A stretch of 64,000 bases of DNA. Origin: Chitinophagales bacterium (GTDB taxonomy: Bacteria > Bacteroidota > Bacteroidia > Chitinophagales > UBA2359). Made by a program: the position numbers and the translations under genes. Where the stretch lies: positions 1 through 64,000 of the forward strand of contig JAHDFD010000002.1 of assembly GCA_020628375.1 (NCBI GenBank), read 5' to 3'. Every line of letters starts with the position of its first letter. Position 1 is the stretch's first letter. Shown here piece after piece: positions 1-9,160 of the stretch. A model generated the notes under the pieces. The model was not told the origin of the DNA and made no database searches. It saw only the letters and a program-made list of their open reading frames with translations.

Positions 1-39
1 ATGGGAAAGGTACTATATTTTTACTTTTTCTAAAAATGG

Positions 40-747
40 GTGCGGAATGAAGGATTTGAAGTTATTCATCAAAGATCTGCATTTAAAGTAGGAACTGATG
101 CGGTGTTGTTGGGAGCTTGGGCAAACATACGTTCAGCCGAAAATGTATTAGACATAGGAACTGGTTGTGGTATAATCGCATTAATGGCAGCTCAAAGAAA
201 TAATTCAGCCCGAATTACCGGTATCGAATTAGACAAGGAAAGTGCTATTGAGGCAGATCGTAATTTCAGCAATTCTGGTTGGTCAGAAAGATTAAAGGTC
301 ATTAACATACCAATACAAGAATTCACCTTAAAAAACGAACACCTAAAATTCGATCATATTCTTAGTAATCCTCCCTTTTTTAATTCAGGTACACTTTCTA
401 ATATTGAAACTCAAAAGCGTGCAAGACATACAACAAGTCTTAGTCATAAAGAATTAATCGACTGTTCAAAACAATTACTGACCTCAAATGGCAAAGCAAG
501 TTTTGTATTGCCTGTTCCTGAAGCCGAAGCTTGTATATTAAGTGCGTTTAAAATTGGTCTTTTTTGTAATAGAAAGCTATATGTTCAACCCCGACCTGAT
601 AAACCTAATGATAGATTATTGTTTGAATTGAGTTTTATTCCGTCTGAAATAATTGAAGAAAAGACACTTAGTATTCGTTATCAAAAAGGTAATGATTACA
701 CTGAAGCATATAAGAATTTTAATAAAGCATTCTATTTGAATTTCTAA
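40..747 (+). CDS. trmN6: tRNA1(Val) (adenine(37)-N6)-methyltransferase
   Basis: SAM-dependent methyltransferase expected to put the N6-methyl group on A37 of tRNA1(Val). The protein (235 aa) shows the family start (FKVGTDAVLLGAW, residues 15-27), the SAM-binding motif DIGTGCG (38-44) and the adenine-methyltransferase motif NPPF (110-113), all in the usual order of the YfiC/TrmN6 family. The GTG at 40 is used as start because an in-frame TAA lies at 31-33. Family members normally have about five more residues of the form FxFK before the first conserved block, so the N-terminus is slightly short and the true start is uncertain. The next gene is a separate unit about 110 bp downstream. The family assignment is firm; the exact tRNA target is inferred. 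Confidence 0.88.
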   Translation: MRNEGFEVIHQRSAFKVGTDAVLLGAWANIRSAENVLDIGTGCGIIALMAAQRNNSARITGIELDKESAIEADRNFSNSGWSERLKVINIPIQEFTLKNEHLKFDHILSNPPFFNSGTLSNIETQKRARHTTSLSHKELIDCSKQLLTSNGKASFVLPVPEAEACILSAFKIGLFCNRKLYVQPRPDKPNDRLLFELSFIPSEIIEEKTLSIRYQKGNDYTEAYKNFNKAFYLNF

Positions 748-762
748 AAAAATGCAAAAACA

Positions 763-776
763 TTTGTTGCAACAAA
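763..776. promoter_or_regulatory. Perfect 14-bp palindrome upstream of yceI-like gene
   Basis: TTTGTTGCAACAAA is fully self-complementary and lies 79 bp before the YceI start codon. A near-match to the Bacteroidota -7 element (TTATTTTG, 7 of 8 to TAnnTTTG) follows at the distance that would place the palindrome over the -33 region. This is the layout of a repressor operator. A MarR-type regulator is a plausible ligand, but none is encoded in the window, so that is inference. Confidence 0.5.
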
Positions 777-855
777 CATTTTTTGTTTTATTTTGTAAAC
801 TAATTATTGTTTTATTCCTTAAACAAGAAAATTTTATTAACTTAAAACGAAAAAC

Positions 856-1449
856 ATGAAATTTTTATCTTTAAGTATGCTATTCCTATTTATTGGAATA
901 ACAGTAAGTGCTCAAACCTATACCATAGATTCAGATGCTAGTAATATGCACTGGTTAGGACAGAAAGTTTCTGGCTCTCACGAGGGTGATATTAGCCTGA
1001 AAGAAGGAAAGATCAAATTGAAAGAAGGGAAATTATCTGGTGAAGTTATTATTGATATGACTTCAATAACGTGTACTGACATTGAAAATGCCGAGTATAA
1101 TCAGAAATTAGTTGGACATTTGGAAAATGAAGATTTCTTCAATGTCTCTGATCACCCAACTGCGAAGTTTAAGATTAAAGAAGCTAAGAAAGTTTACCGT
1201 TCAGATGCAACGCACAAAATTGTTGGAGATTTAACGATCAAAGGAATTACTAAAGAAATAAAAATTCCTGCTAAAGTAGAGATGAATACTGATGGGTTTT
1301 CAGCTGTTGCTTCTTTCTCTATCGATCGTACTCGTTGGGACATAAAGTATGGTTCTGGTGGATTTTTCGATGGCTTAGGCGATAAAATGATCTACGATGA
1401 TATTCAATTCGATCTTAAATTGGTTGCCAACCCTAAAACTAAAAAGTAA
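856..1449 (+). CDS. YceI family lipid-binding/stress protein
   Basis: Secreted lipocalin-like protein of the YceI family (197 aa). An N-terminal signal peptide ends near residue 19 (TVSAQ). The body has the family hallmarks: an opening YTIDSDASNMHWLGQKVSG strand, the central block around HLENEDFFNVSDHPTAKF (residues 89-106), the KIVGDLTIKGITKEIKIP strand pair, and the late FSIDRTRWDIKYGSG block. Family members bind polyisoprenoid or similar lipids inside a beta-barrel; the natural ligand here is unknown. The gene appears monocistronic, between a palindromic candidate operator (763-776) and a hairpin (1460-1493). Confidence 0.9.
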   Translation: MKFLSLSMLFLFIGITVSAQTYTIDSDASNMHWLGQKVSGSHEGDISLKEGKIKLKEGKLSGEVIIDMTSITCTDIENAEYNQKLVGHLENEDFFNVSDHPTAKFKIKEAKKVYRSDATHKIVGDLTIKGITKEIKIPAKVEMNTDGFSAVASFSIDRTRWDIKYGSGGFFDGLGDKMIYDDIQFDLKLVANPKTKK

Positions 1450-1459
1450 ATAAGGAATA

Positions 1460-1493
1460 ATGGGTGATAAATGATTAAACACTTATCACCCAT
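1460..1493. terminator. Hairpin after yceI-like gene
   Basis: Perfect 11-bp inverted repeat ATGGGTGATAA / TTATCACCCAT with a 12-nt loop, starting 11 bp after the stop codon. There is no uridine tract after it, so it may be only a weak terminator or a dispersed GGGTGAT-type repeat; the same wording recurs at 38823-38858. Confidence 0.45.
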
Positions 1494-1612
1494 CATTCAT
1501 CACCGATCAATCATATTACTTGGTCTCCATTCATCATTTATATTAAAAACCCACCATATAATTCCATATAAACAAAGAATACCTTAACTTCACTAAATAA
1601 GTATATTTTAAA

Positions 1613-4468
1613 GTGAAAAGGTTATATAATTTTCTGATATTTTTCGTGGGATTATGCTACTCAACAACCATTATTTATGCTCAATTTACGGTAACACCTG
1701 CAAACAGCCAACCTGCTTGGGAAGCAGCTATTCAATCATTACAAGGGCAAGGAGTTACCATTTCCAATATTAATGTTGATTGTGGGAATAACGCCTTTGC
1801 AACCTTCACCAAGGTAAATCCTCAGGATATTATTGACCAGGGAGCGCCAAACTTAGTAGATATTAAAGCAAATTCAGGTTTTATTCTTAGTACTGGCGAT
1901 GCCACAGATATTGGTCCAAATGGGGCAAACTTCTTCGCTAGTACTGGCACTTTAGGACAAGGCAATGATGCAGATCTTGCCAATTATATCGATAGCCAAT
2001 GGGATATTTGCACAGTAACCTTTGATGTAGTTCCACTTGGTGAAGATTTGAACTTTAACTACGTATTCGCTTCCGAAGAATACCCAGAATATGTTTGTAC
2101 AGCCTTTAATGATGCTTTTGGCTTTTTTATTTCAGGTCCGGGCATTAATGGACCATTTTCTAATAATGCAGAAAATATAGCATTAGTACCTGACATTACT
2201 AACTTAGATGAGAACACCGATACTCCTGTTTCTATCGGTTCTATCAATTGGGGAAACTTTGTGAATAACGATGCAAGTGTAAATTATTGTGGTGGTGTAT
2301 GTGGAGACGGAACAGGTTGTCCATGTAACTGTCCTTTTTATATTCCAAACAATACTGGTTCATTATACGAAGACTATATGGTTTATGATGGGCAGACTAT
2401 TTTATTAACTGCGCGACAAACAGTTGAGCCCTGCGAAACTTATTCTATAAAAATGGTTATCGCTGATAGAGGCGATGGTGCTTGGGATAGTGCTGTTTTT
2501 GTTGAAGCTGGAAGTTTAACAGCCAAAACCGTTGATATAGTTACAGAAGGTGGTATTAATGCTGATAACTTTTATACGGATACTTTTGGAAACGACGTAG
2601 CTGTTGAAGATTGTGTAGATCAACAAGTAGTTGTTGGATATAATTTTGATATAGAACCTGGTGATTTAGCGGAAGTTTATGTGAGTGTAAGCGGATCTGG
2701 TGAAGCGAATGATCTTGAAACCCAAATTCCACTAACATATACAATAGCCCCTGGTGATACTCAAACGGTAATTTTGATCGAACCAATCGAAGATTTTATT
2801 ACTGAAGCTGCAGAAACCATTATTATTCAAATTGACAGTATTAACATTAATGCTTGTAATTTTCCAATCGGTGTATCTGATACTATTTTTATAGTCGATA
2901 AAATTCAGGGTGTAATTACAGAGTACAATGATATAAATACAACTCTTAATGATACACTTAATACCTGTGCAGGCACAACCATTCCTATTGGTCAGGCAAC
3001 ACCACAAGGTTCAGCAAGCTATAATTGGTATGGAAGTCTTCCATCAAGATTACAATATCAAGCAGGAACTACACCTGCAGATTCTGTAATATTTGTAAGT
3101 GTTGATACTTCAATGATGGTCTATTGTGAAATTGAAATTGCCCCCGATTGTTTTGCCATAGATAGTGTTTTTATAGATCTTTCTATTCCTCCTTCAGTTA
3201 ATAATTATGAAGTTTGTCCAACCGCAAATATCGAGTTAGAAGTAATTGGCTTAAATCAAAACCAAACTGTAGATTCGTGGAGTAATGACAATACCTTATT
3301 AGACTTAATCACAGTTAATTCCAATAATACAGCTACTTTTTCGGCTCCAAATACTGGAGGAACTTTTGTTTATGATGTAGCTATAAATGATAACTCATGT
3401 ACGGAAAACTATAATCAAACAATTACAATTACCGTTGGTGATAATTTCTTAGATGACAGCATTTCTGAACTCTTTAAATGCCCCGATGAATCTATCGACA
3501 TTTCAGTTCCCGGAGGATTGGATGGTTTCTATAATTATAGTCTGAATGGAAATTTATTGTCTTCAAGTGCAGATGCCACTTTTACTTATACAGGAAATGA
3601 TTTAGGAACACTTCAGGTAATCGCTGTTGGAGCAGCCAACTGTGTTGACACCGTGGAATTGGAGATTAAAGCATTAGACAACTTTGCAGATGCTGGTTTA
3701 GATATGTCAAATTGTTACCAAGCTGTGGAACAGATCGGAACACCGGCAATTAATGGTTATACTTATTTGTGGACACCAAGCTCAGGTTTGAATGCTGACA
3801 ATATCGCTCAACCTGTTGCAATAGTAGATACTTTATTAGGTGGAGGCGAAAATGAATTTTTATATACAGTAACGGTTACCGATCCTGAAGGTTGCTCGTT
3901 CGATGATGCTGTGTTTGTAACTGCAACGAACGGCCCTGATGTTACTGCATCTGTTAGTGGTATTACCACTGTTCAAATTGGTGAGTCAACAACTTTAAAT
4001 GGTTCAGGTGCAGATGTAAGCAATTTTGAATGGTTCTCATTAAGTGGTTTAGGTTTAGAAGAATCACAAGGACAAAGCGTTCAAATCTCCCCTACTTCAC
4101 TAGCCGATTCGATGTACGTTGTTTTTGGCTATGATGATAATGGTTGTTTTAAAACAGATACAGTAACTGTTGAGGTAATCGCCCCACCAACCTTGGTTAT
4201 GCCTACCGCGTTTTCTCCAAATGGTGATAATGTAAATGATATTTTTAAAGCTGTTGAATTAATCGATATTGAGAGCATAGTCAATTTTGAAGTTTTTAAT
4301 CGTTGGGGTAAAAAAGTTTATCAGGGAACTGGCAATAATGCTGGTTGGAATGGAGACAATAACGATGAAGCACAACCTTTAGGGGTTTACCTTTGGTTGA
4401 TAGAATATCAGGAAATTGGCAAAACAGGTACAAGTCTTGCCAGAGGAAGCGTAACTTTGATCCGTTAA
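1613..4468 (+). CDS. Choice-of-anchor L surface protein with T9SS type B C-terminal domain
   Basis: Large secreted protein (951 aa). The GTG at 1613 is followed by a clear signal peptide ending near residue 24 (IIYAQ). Residues about 25-300 form a choice-of-anchor L domain, recognised by GFILSTGDATDIGPN and NYVFASEEYPEY. A Calx-beta-like stretch follows (about 330-430), then several Ig/PKD-like modules. The last ~85 residues are the gliding-motility-associated C-terminal domain: PTAFSPNGDNVNDIFK, FNRWGKKVYQG and GVYLWLIEY are diagnostic. This domain routes proteins through the type IX secretion system and tethers them to the cell surface. Likely an adhesin-like surface protein; the binding target is unknown. 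The next gene starts 24 bp downstream. Confidence 0.9.
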   Translation: MKRLYNFLIFFVGLCYSTTIIYAQFTVTPANSQPAWEAAIQSLQGQGVTISNINVDCGNNAFATFTKVNPQDIIDQGAPNLVDIKANSGFILSTGDATDIGPNGANFFASTGTLGQGNDADLANYIDSQWDICTVTFDVVPLGEDLNFNYVFASEEYPEYVCTAFNDAFGFFISGPGINGPFSNNAENIALVPDITNLDENTDTPVSIGSINWGNFVNNDASVNYCGGVCGDGTGCPCNCPFYIPNNTGSLYEDYMVYDGQTILLTARQTVEPCETYSIKMVIADRGDGAWDSAVFVEAGSLTAKTVDIVTEGGINADNFYTDTFGNDVAVEDCVDQQVVVGYNFDIEPGDLAEVYVSVSGSGEANDLETQIPLTYTIAPGDTQTVILIEPIEDFITEAAETIIIQIDSININACNFPIGVSDTIFIVDKIQGVITEYNDINTTLNDTLNTCAGTTIPIGQATPQGSASYNWYGSLPSRLQYQAGTTPADSVIFVSVDTSMMVYCEIEIAPDCFAIDSVFIDLSIPPSVNNYEVCPTANIELEVIGLNQNQTVDSWSNDNTLLDLITVNSNNTATFSAPNTGGTFVYDVAINDNSCTENYNQTITITVGDNFLDDSISELFKCPDESIDISVPGGLDGFYNYSLNGNLLSSSADATFTYTGNDLGTLQVIAVGAANCVDTVELEIKALDNFADAGLDMSNCYQAVEQIGTPAINGYTYLWTPSSGLNADNIAQPVAIVDTLLGGGENEFLYTVTVTDPEGCSFDDAVFVTATNGPDVTASVSGITTVQIGESTTLNGSGADVSNFEWFSLSGLGLEESQGQSVQISPTSLADSMYVVFGYDDNGCFKTDTVTVEVIAPPTLVMPTAFSPNGDNVNDIFKAVELIDIESIVNFEVFNRWGKKVYQGTGNNAGWNGDNNDEAQPLGVYLWLIEYQEIGKTGTSLARGSVTLIR

Positions 4469-4492
4469 GTTTCTCTAAAGATAAAGACTAAA

Positions 4493-5308
4493 ATGGAATT
4501 ATTTAAACTCATTGAGCAAAACGCCTTTGAATATGGTGTTAAGATCGTTCTTGCCATAATTATTTTATTTATCGGTTTTCAATTAATAAAAGTAATTGTC
4601 AATTTCATCGAAAAGGGCATGCTTCGCTCTAAGGTCGATAAGTCCATCCGACCATTTCTCAAATCCATTATTTCCATTGGCTTAAAAATACTCTTGCTCT
4701 TGAGCGTTGCTGGCACTTTGGGTATTAAAACCACTTCTTTTGTTGCTCTACTTGCTTCTGCCGGATTGGCATTTGGATTGGCTTTACAAGGCAGTCTTTC
4801 CAATTTTGCAGGTGGCATATTGATATTACTTTTTAAGCCTTTTGAAGTAAATGATTATGTTTCAGGTCAGGGAGTTGAAGGAACAGTAAAAGAGATTCAG
4901 CTTTTTTTTACCAAAATATTAAAACTAAATGGTGAAACAGTTTATGTTCCGAATGGAGTATTAGCAAATGGCAACATCATAAACTTTACTCAAGAAGGGA
5001 AATTAAGATTGAATATTCCCATTGGAATTTCTTACGATGCAGATATTCCACAAGTTCGTAAAGTCATTTTAAATACTATGCGTGATAATCCTTTAATATT
5101 CAATTCACCTGAACCCGATGTCATTGTAGCAGAACTTGGTGATAATAGTGTAAATCTGATGGTACGTCCCTGGGTCAGACCTGAACACAAACCAGCAATA
5201 AGTGCCGAATTATTAGAAGATATCAAACTAAAATTAGACGAGAAAAATATTGAGATTCCTTTACCTCAGGCAGTTTTACACATCAAAGGGAAAACGCCAG
5301 TAAAATAG
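4493..5308 (+). CDS. Small-conductance mechanosensitive channel, MscS family
   Basis: Inner-membrane channel of 271 aa, close in length to E. coli MscS, thought to open on hypo-osmotic shock. Three hydrophobic segments occupy residues about 14-120. The pore-lining helix is seen in ASAGLAFGLALQGSLSNFAGG with its Gly/Ala-rich packing face. It is followed by the soluble beta domain (FEVNDYV..GVEGTVKEIQLFFTKI..VYVPNGVLANGNIIN) and the alpha/beta C-terminal domain ending LPQAVLHIKGKT. A second, divergent MscS homologue lies at 37899. Confidence 0.93.
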   Translation: MELFKLIEQNAFEYGVKIVLAIIILFIGFQLIKVIVNFIEKGMLRSKVDKSIRPFLKSIISIGLKILLLLSVAGTLGIKTTSFVALLASAGLAFGLALQGSLSNFAGGILILLFKPFEVNDYVSGQGVEGTVKEIQLFFTKILKLNGETVYVPNGVLANGNIINFTQEGKLRLNIPIGISYDADIPQVRKVILNTMRDNPLIFNSPEPDVIVAELGDNSVNLMVRPWVRPEHKPAISAELLEDIKLKLDEKNIEIPLPQAVLHIKGKTPVK

Positions 5309-5512
5309 ACTAAAGTACGGGCAAGTTGTAGGTTAAAATACACATCGCTATACATCTGGCGTTTTAAAACTGTTTTTAGATGAAAATAGAGTTAGCGACT
5401 AAGTATTGTCTCGTCGCTACTGCACGAATTGTATTAAATGTATAACGGTCTGGTTTGTTGGAATAGCGTTGATCAAATACATAGTATATTAAAATCGTCT
5501 TATTTTTAATGT

Positions 5513-6556
5513 ATGAAGTTATTACTTACAGTCAAACTACTTGTTATAGGTGTAATTATATGTTTGTTTTTTGCTTGTAAAGAAAAAGAACCCGAAGCCT
5601 TTCAATTTCAGTTTGAACGAATGAATGGTGTAAGTTTTGTTTCCCCACGCGATTCATTCCCTTCAACTTATATGAACTATGTAGAACAGGTTGGTGCTGA
5701 TTGTATAGCTGTTTCTCCTTTTGCTTTCAGCGGCTCAGAAAATGATCAAAACTTAGTGTTCAACTCTAACTTTCAATGGTGGGGCGAAAAACCTAATGGT
5801 GTAAGAGCTATTATAGATTATGCACAAGATCAGGAGCTAAGGGTGATGCTAAAACCACAAGTCTGGATTCCTGGCGGATGGGCTGGACATTATGATGCAG
5901 GTTCAGAGAGTGCCTGGTTAAATTGGGAACAAGATTATATGGCATACATTATTACTTTTGCCCAAATTGCCGCTGAGAAAGAAGTAGATCTTTTTTGCAT
6001 TGGTACAGAATTCAGAGTCGCCGTTGAAAAACGTCCGGAGTTCTGGAATACAGTAATCGATTCAGTTAAAACGATCTATAATGGAAAACTCACTTACGCT
6101 GCTAACTGGGACGATTACGAACAAGTACCTTTTTGGGGAAGGTTGGATTTTATAGGTGTAGATGCTTATTTCCCATTAGTTGAAGAAAAAGCTCCTGAGC
6201 TAGATAAACTTCTCGATGCCTGGCAACCACTGGTTAATAAATTAGAATCTTATTCCAAACACTTCAATAAACCTATACTTTTCACTGAATATGGTTATCT
6301 GAGTGTTGATTATACTTCGTGGCAGAATTGGGAGAATGAAAAAAACCTCGATAACTTAGCAGTAAACCTTCAAGCACAACAAAATGCCTTTGAAGCGCTT
6401 TTCACCTCTTTATGGGAAAAGCCCTGGATGGCTGGAGGTTTTATCTGGAAATGGTACGATGATTATGAAAGCTCAGGAGGTTTGAACAATAAAGATTATA
6501 CTCCTCAAAGAAAACCGGTAGAAACAACGATCAAGAACTGGTATGATAAAAATTAA
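5513..6556 (+). CDS. GH113-like glycoside hydrolase lipoprotein
   Basis: Lipoprotein of 347 aa with a TIM-barrel resembling glycoside hydrolase family 113. The lipobox is LFFAC with Cys22. Barrel signatures are FERMNGVSFVSPRDSFPS, ISPF-like CIAVSPF, VMLKPQVWIPGGW, DLFCIGTEF and KPILFTEYGY. By analogy with GH113 beta-mannanases the catalytic pair would be Glu166 (in GTEF) and Glu259 (in FTEYG); the assignment rests on motif position only. Substrate is not certain: related proteins in Bacteroidota are often annotated only as TIM-barrel hydrolases. It lies 6 bp before a histidine kinase, suggesting cotranscription. Confidence 0.8.
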   Translation: MKLLLTVKLLVIGVIICLFFACKEKEPEAFQFQFERMNGVSFVSPRDSFPSTYMNYVEQVGADCIAVSPFAFSGSENDQNLVFNSNFQWWGEKPNGVRAIIDYAQDQELRVMLKPQVWIPGGWAGHYDAGSESAWLNWEQDYMAYIITFAQIAAEKEVDLFCIGTEFRVAVEKRPEFWNTVIDSVKTIYNGKLTYAANWDDYEQVPFWGRLDFIGVDAYFPLVEEKAPELDKLLDAWQPLVNKLESYSKHFNKPILFTEYGYLSVDYTSWQNWENEKNLDNLAVNLQAQQNAFEALFTSLWEKPWMAGGFIWKWYDDYESSGGLNNKDYTPQRKPVETTIKNWYDKN

Positions 6557-6562
6557 TTTATA

Positions 6563-8086
6563 ATGAATTCTTTAATAGAAGATTCTCAGCAACCCGCAGC
6601 TGTTTATCATAGAAAATCAGGGAAATTTATAGAATGTAATTTAAAGTTGGCTAAACTGTTTGGTTATAGCTGTGAAGAAGAGTGGTTAGCTTTAAATTTT
6701 GTTGAATACCTACATCAAGATCAATTCAACGAGCAAACACCAGAAGAAACGATAGCTTCAATATTTAGACACTTTGAAACTAATGATATTCATTTTGATT
6801 CGGTAGTAGGGGTAAGAAAAAACGGTGAAAAATTTATAGTCGAAATATTCGCTATTAAAAACTACCTTAATTATGGGGCAGGCTCTGTATTCTTTTTTAA
6901 GGAAATAGACCAACAGTATTTAATAAATAAGGTTGCCCTCGATAGTAATATTATTTATCAAACGCTCATTAATAGTTCATTTGACTTTATAGATATTGTT
7001 GAAGTTTCAATAATAGATAGAGCAAAATTCATGTACGAAGCCAAGGTTTTGAACAGAAATGAAAATATGCGTCAGACGCTAGGAATTACCGATGAAACCC
7101 TCATCAATATGGATGAAATTAAAAAGTTCACTCCAGTCGATTTCTGGGAAGAAAATAGCAATCAATTTATAGACTTAGTTTTAAAATTAAGAGAAGACAA
7201 AACTGTTTCGTTCAATTGGAGATTTAACCGAAAAGATGGTAAAATTGTTTATTTGAATATTGGTATATATTCTATTCAATTCAATGAACAATTTGTATTG
7301 GTTAGAATCATGCGTGATATAACCAAGAGTATTGAAAACGAAATACTAATTAAAGAGCAAAATAAAAAGCTTTTAAAGAAAAACAAAGAACTTGAAGATT
7401 ACATTCAAAGTAATTTTCAATTGCAAAACTTTGCACAAATAGCTTCACATGATATTAAAGCTCCTTTGCGCTCTATTACAAGTTTTTCTCAAATTCTGAA
7501 CAAAAAAATACATAATAAATTAAGTGAACAGGAAAAAGAACTTTTTCAGTTTATTATAAAAGGAACTCAGGATCTATCAAATCTTGTAGATGATTTGCTT
7601 AATTTTTCTAAGATAACTACTCAGAACTTAGTAATTGAAGAAATTAATACAAATGAATTACTAAGTATTTTACAACGCGACCTTTCGAGCCTAATAGAAG
7701 AATCAAACACTAAAATCCTTATTAAAGAACTTCCAGAACATTTTATGGGTGATTTCACTAAAATTAAAAGAGTCTTTCAAAATATAATTCAAAATGGAAT
7801 TAAGTTTTCTCACAAGATTAACACACCTCTAATTGAAATTAGTGGTTATCAAGACGAATGGTACTACTACTTTAGAGTTAAAGACAATGGAATTGGCATT
7901 GAAGAAGAAATGCAGAAGGATGTTTTTAAAATGTTCAGAAGATTAAATGGTCAAAAGTACATGGGTTCAGGTATGGGCATGGCAGTTTCTAAAAAAATTA
8001 TAGAGCAGCATCAAGGAAATATATGGATTGAATCTGAAATTGGAAAAGGTGCATGTTTCCATTTTTCTTTAAAAAAACAGTTATAG
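6563..8086 (+). CDS. Soluble PAS-domain sensor histidine kinase
   Basis: Cytoplasmic histidine kinase of 507 aa with no membrane segment. Residues about 8-120 form one PAS domain and about 140-265 a second PAS/PAC unit. A coiled-coil linker rich in Lys/Glu leads to the phosphoacceptor H-box (FAQIASHDIKAPLRS). The ATP-binding domain shows the N-box (NIIQNGIKFS), G1 box (DNGIGI) and G2 box (GSGMGMAVSKKI). It starts 6 bp after the glycoside hydrolase gene. No response regulator is adjacent, so it is an orphan kinase. Its stop codon region overlaps the convergent kinase gene: CAG TTA TAG gives this gene its TAG and the opposite gene its TAA. Confidence 0.92.
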   Translation: MNSLIEDSQQPAAVYHRKSGKFIECNLKLAKLFGYSCEEEWLALNFVEYLHQDQFNEQTPEETIASIFRHFETNDIHFDSVVGVRKNGEKFIVEIFAIKNYLNYGAGSVFFFKEIDQQYLINKVALDSNIIYQTLINSSFDFIDIVEVSIIDRAKFMYEAKVLNRNENMRQTLGITDETLINMDEIKKFTPVDFWEENSNQFIDLVLKLREDKTVSFNWRFNRKDGKIVYLNIGIYSIQFNEQFVLVRIMRDITKSIENEILIKEQNKKLLKKNKELEDYIQSNFQLQNFAQIASHDIKAPLRSITSFSQILNKKIHNKLSEQEKELFQFIIKGTQDLSNLVDDLLNFSKITTQNLVIEEINTNELLSILQRDLSSLIEESNTKILIKELPEHFMGDFTKIKRVFQNIIQNGIKFSHKINTPLIEISGYQDEWYYYFRVKDNGIGIEEEMQKDVFKMFRRLNGQKYMGSGMGMAVSKKIIEQHQGNIWIESEIGKGACFHFSLKKQL

Positions 8087-9010
8087 TTTCAAACTAAAAA
8101 CACTACCCTGAGGTTTATTATTACTAACTTTTAAATCGGCTTTGATCGTTTTCACTAATTCACTTACGATATATAAACCAAGTCCGGTACCTTTAGTTGT
8201 CCGAGTCATTTCGCTACCAACACGATAGAACTTCCTGAAAACGGCTTTCTTATCTTTATCTGAAAGTCCATAGCCATGATCTATAACATGAATGAATAGA
8301 TTTTTCCCTTGTTCGATCTCCACCTCCACCGGTTTATCATCGGGTGAATATTTAAGGGCATTCTCGATCAGATTTATCAAAATAGATTCGAGTATCCACT
8401 GATCTGAATGTACTATGGCATCACTTGGACTAAACTTTATCTGACGCTTAGGATATTGTTGTTCAAGTCTTTTTATGATACTTGTTATTAAACTCGATAA
8501 ATCAACACATTGTTGATTTACTTCTAAAGAAGTATCTCCTAAACGTGCTGATAGTAAAATATTATTGATCAGAATATTCAAGCGATTGACTTCACTCATT
8601 GAGTTTGTTAATATCCTGGTTTTCTTTTCTTTATCAAGTTCACGAACAAGTAGTGTTTCCAAAGACAATTTAATACCCGACAAGGGTGATTTTAATTCAT
8701 GGGATACGGAGTGTAGAAAGTTTTGCTGTTGCTGATTAAAGGCTTCTTCTTTTTTATTCCGATTATAGATCCAGATCGTTCCAAAAAGCATAAAAGTAAT
8801 AAACACAAAGGCTTCACCATAGATCATTCTATTCTTAGCAGCATACTTTTCTGTCAATGCCACAAATGCCTCACTACTTTCAATTTCTCCCAAAGTAAGT
8901 TCAGGATTTCTAAGCTTGATGATCTCAACATTATTCTTGAAAAAAGTTTCATTATTTCGAAGGTGTAATATTGTCCACCAGGTAAAAGCGGTAAAAATGT
9001 AAACGACCAT
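8081..9010 (-). CDS. Membrane sensor histidine kinase, N-terminus possibly damaged
   Basis: Histidine kinase of 309 aa: TM1 (VYIFTAFTWWTILHL, residues about 3-17), a short external loop, TM2 (about 62-82), H-box FLHSVSHELKSPLSG, N-box LINLIENALKYS, G1 box DHGYGL and G2 box GTGLGLYIVSE. The only ATG falls inside the first membrane helix. The reading frame stays open upstream to about 9113 and encodes FKKLRNINFQWKWLLLV, a natural cytoplasmic lead-in plus the first half of TM1, but no ATG, GTG or TTG is found there before an in-frame TAG. The 5' end may therefore be truncated or mutated; the neighbouring upstream segment is a restriction-modification island rather than the usual response regulator gene. 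Annotated from the first ATG. Confidence 0.82.
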   Translation of the reverse strand: MVVYIFTAFTWWTILHLRNNETFFKNNVEIIKLRNPELTLGEIESSEAFVALTEKYAAKNRMIYGEAFVFITFMLFGTIWIYNRNKKEEAFNQQQQNFLHSVSHELKSPLSGIKLSLETLLVRELDKEKKTRILTNSMSEVNRLNILINNILLSARLGDTSLEVNQQCVDLSSLITSIIKRLEQQYPKRQIKFSPSDAIVHSDQWILESILINLIENALKYSPDDKPVEVEIEQGKNLFIHVIDHGYGLSDKDKKAVFRKFYRVGSEMTRTTKGTGLGLYIVSELVKTIKADLKVSNNKPQGSVFSLKL

Positions 9011-9160
9011 AACCAGTAAAAGCCATTTCCATTGAAAATTAATATTTCGTAGTTTTTTAAAGATGACTAAAGGTAGTGTATAAATTGGTTTATGTATGAT
9101 TTCGTAGCATCTCTAAGGGTACTTTGCACTACAAAAATTGTTAAGCATTCTTACTTTTTT

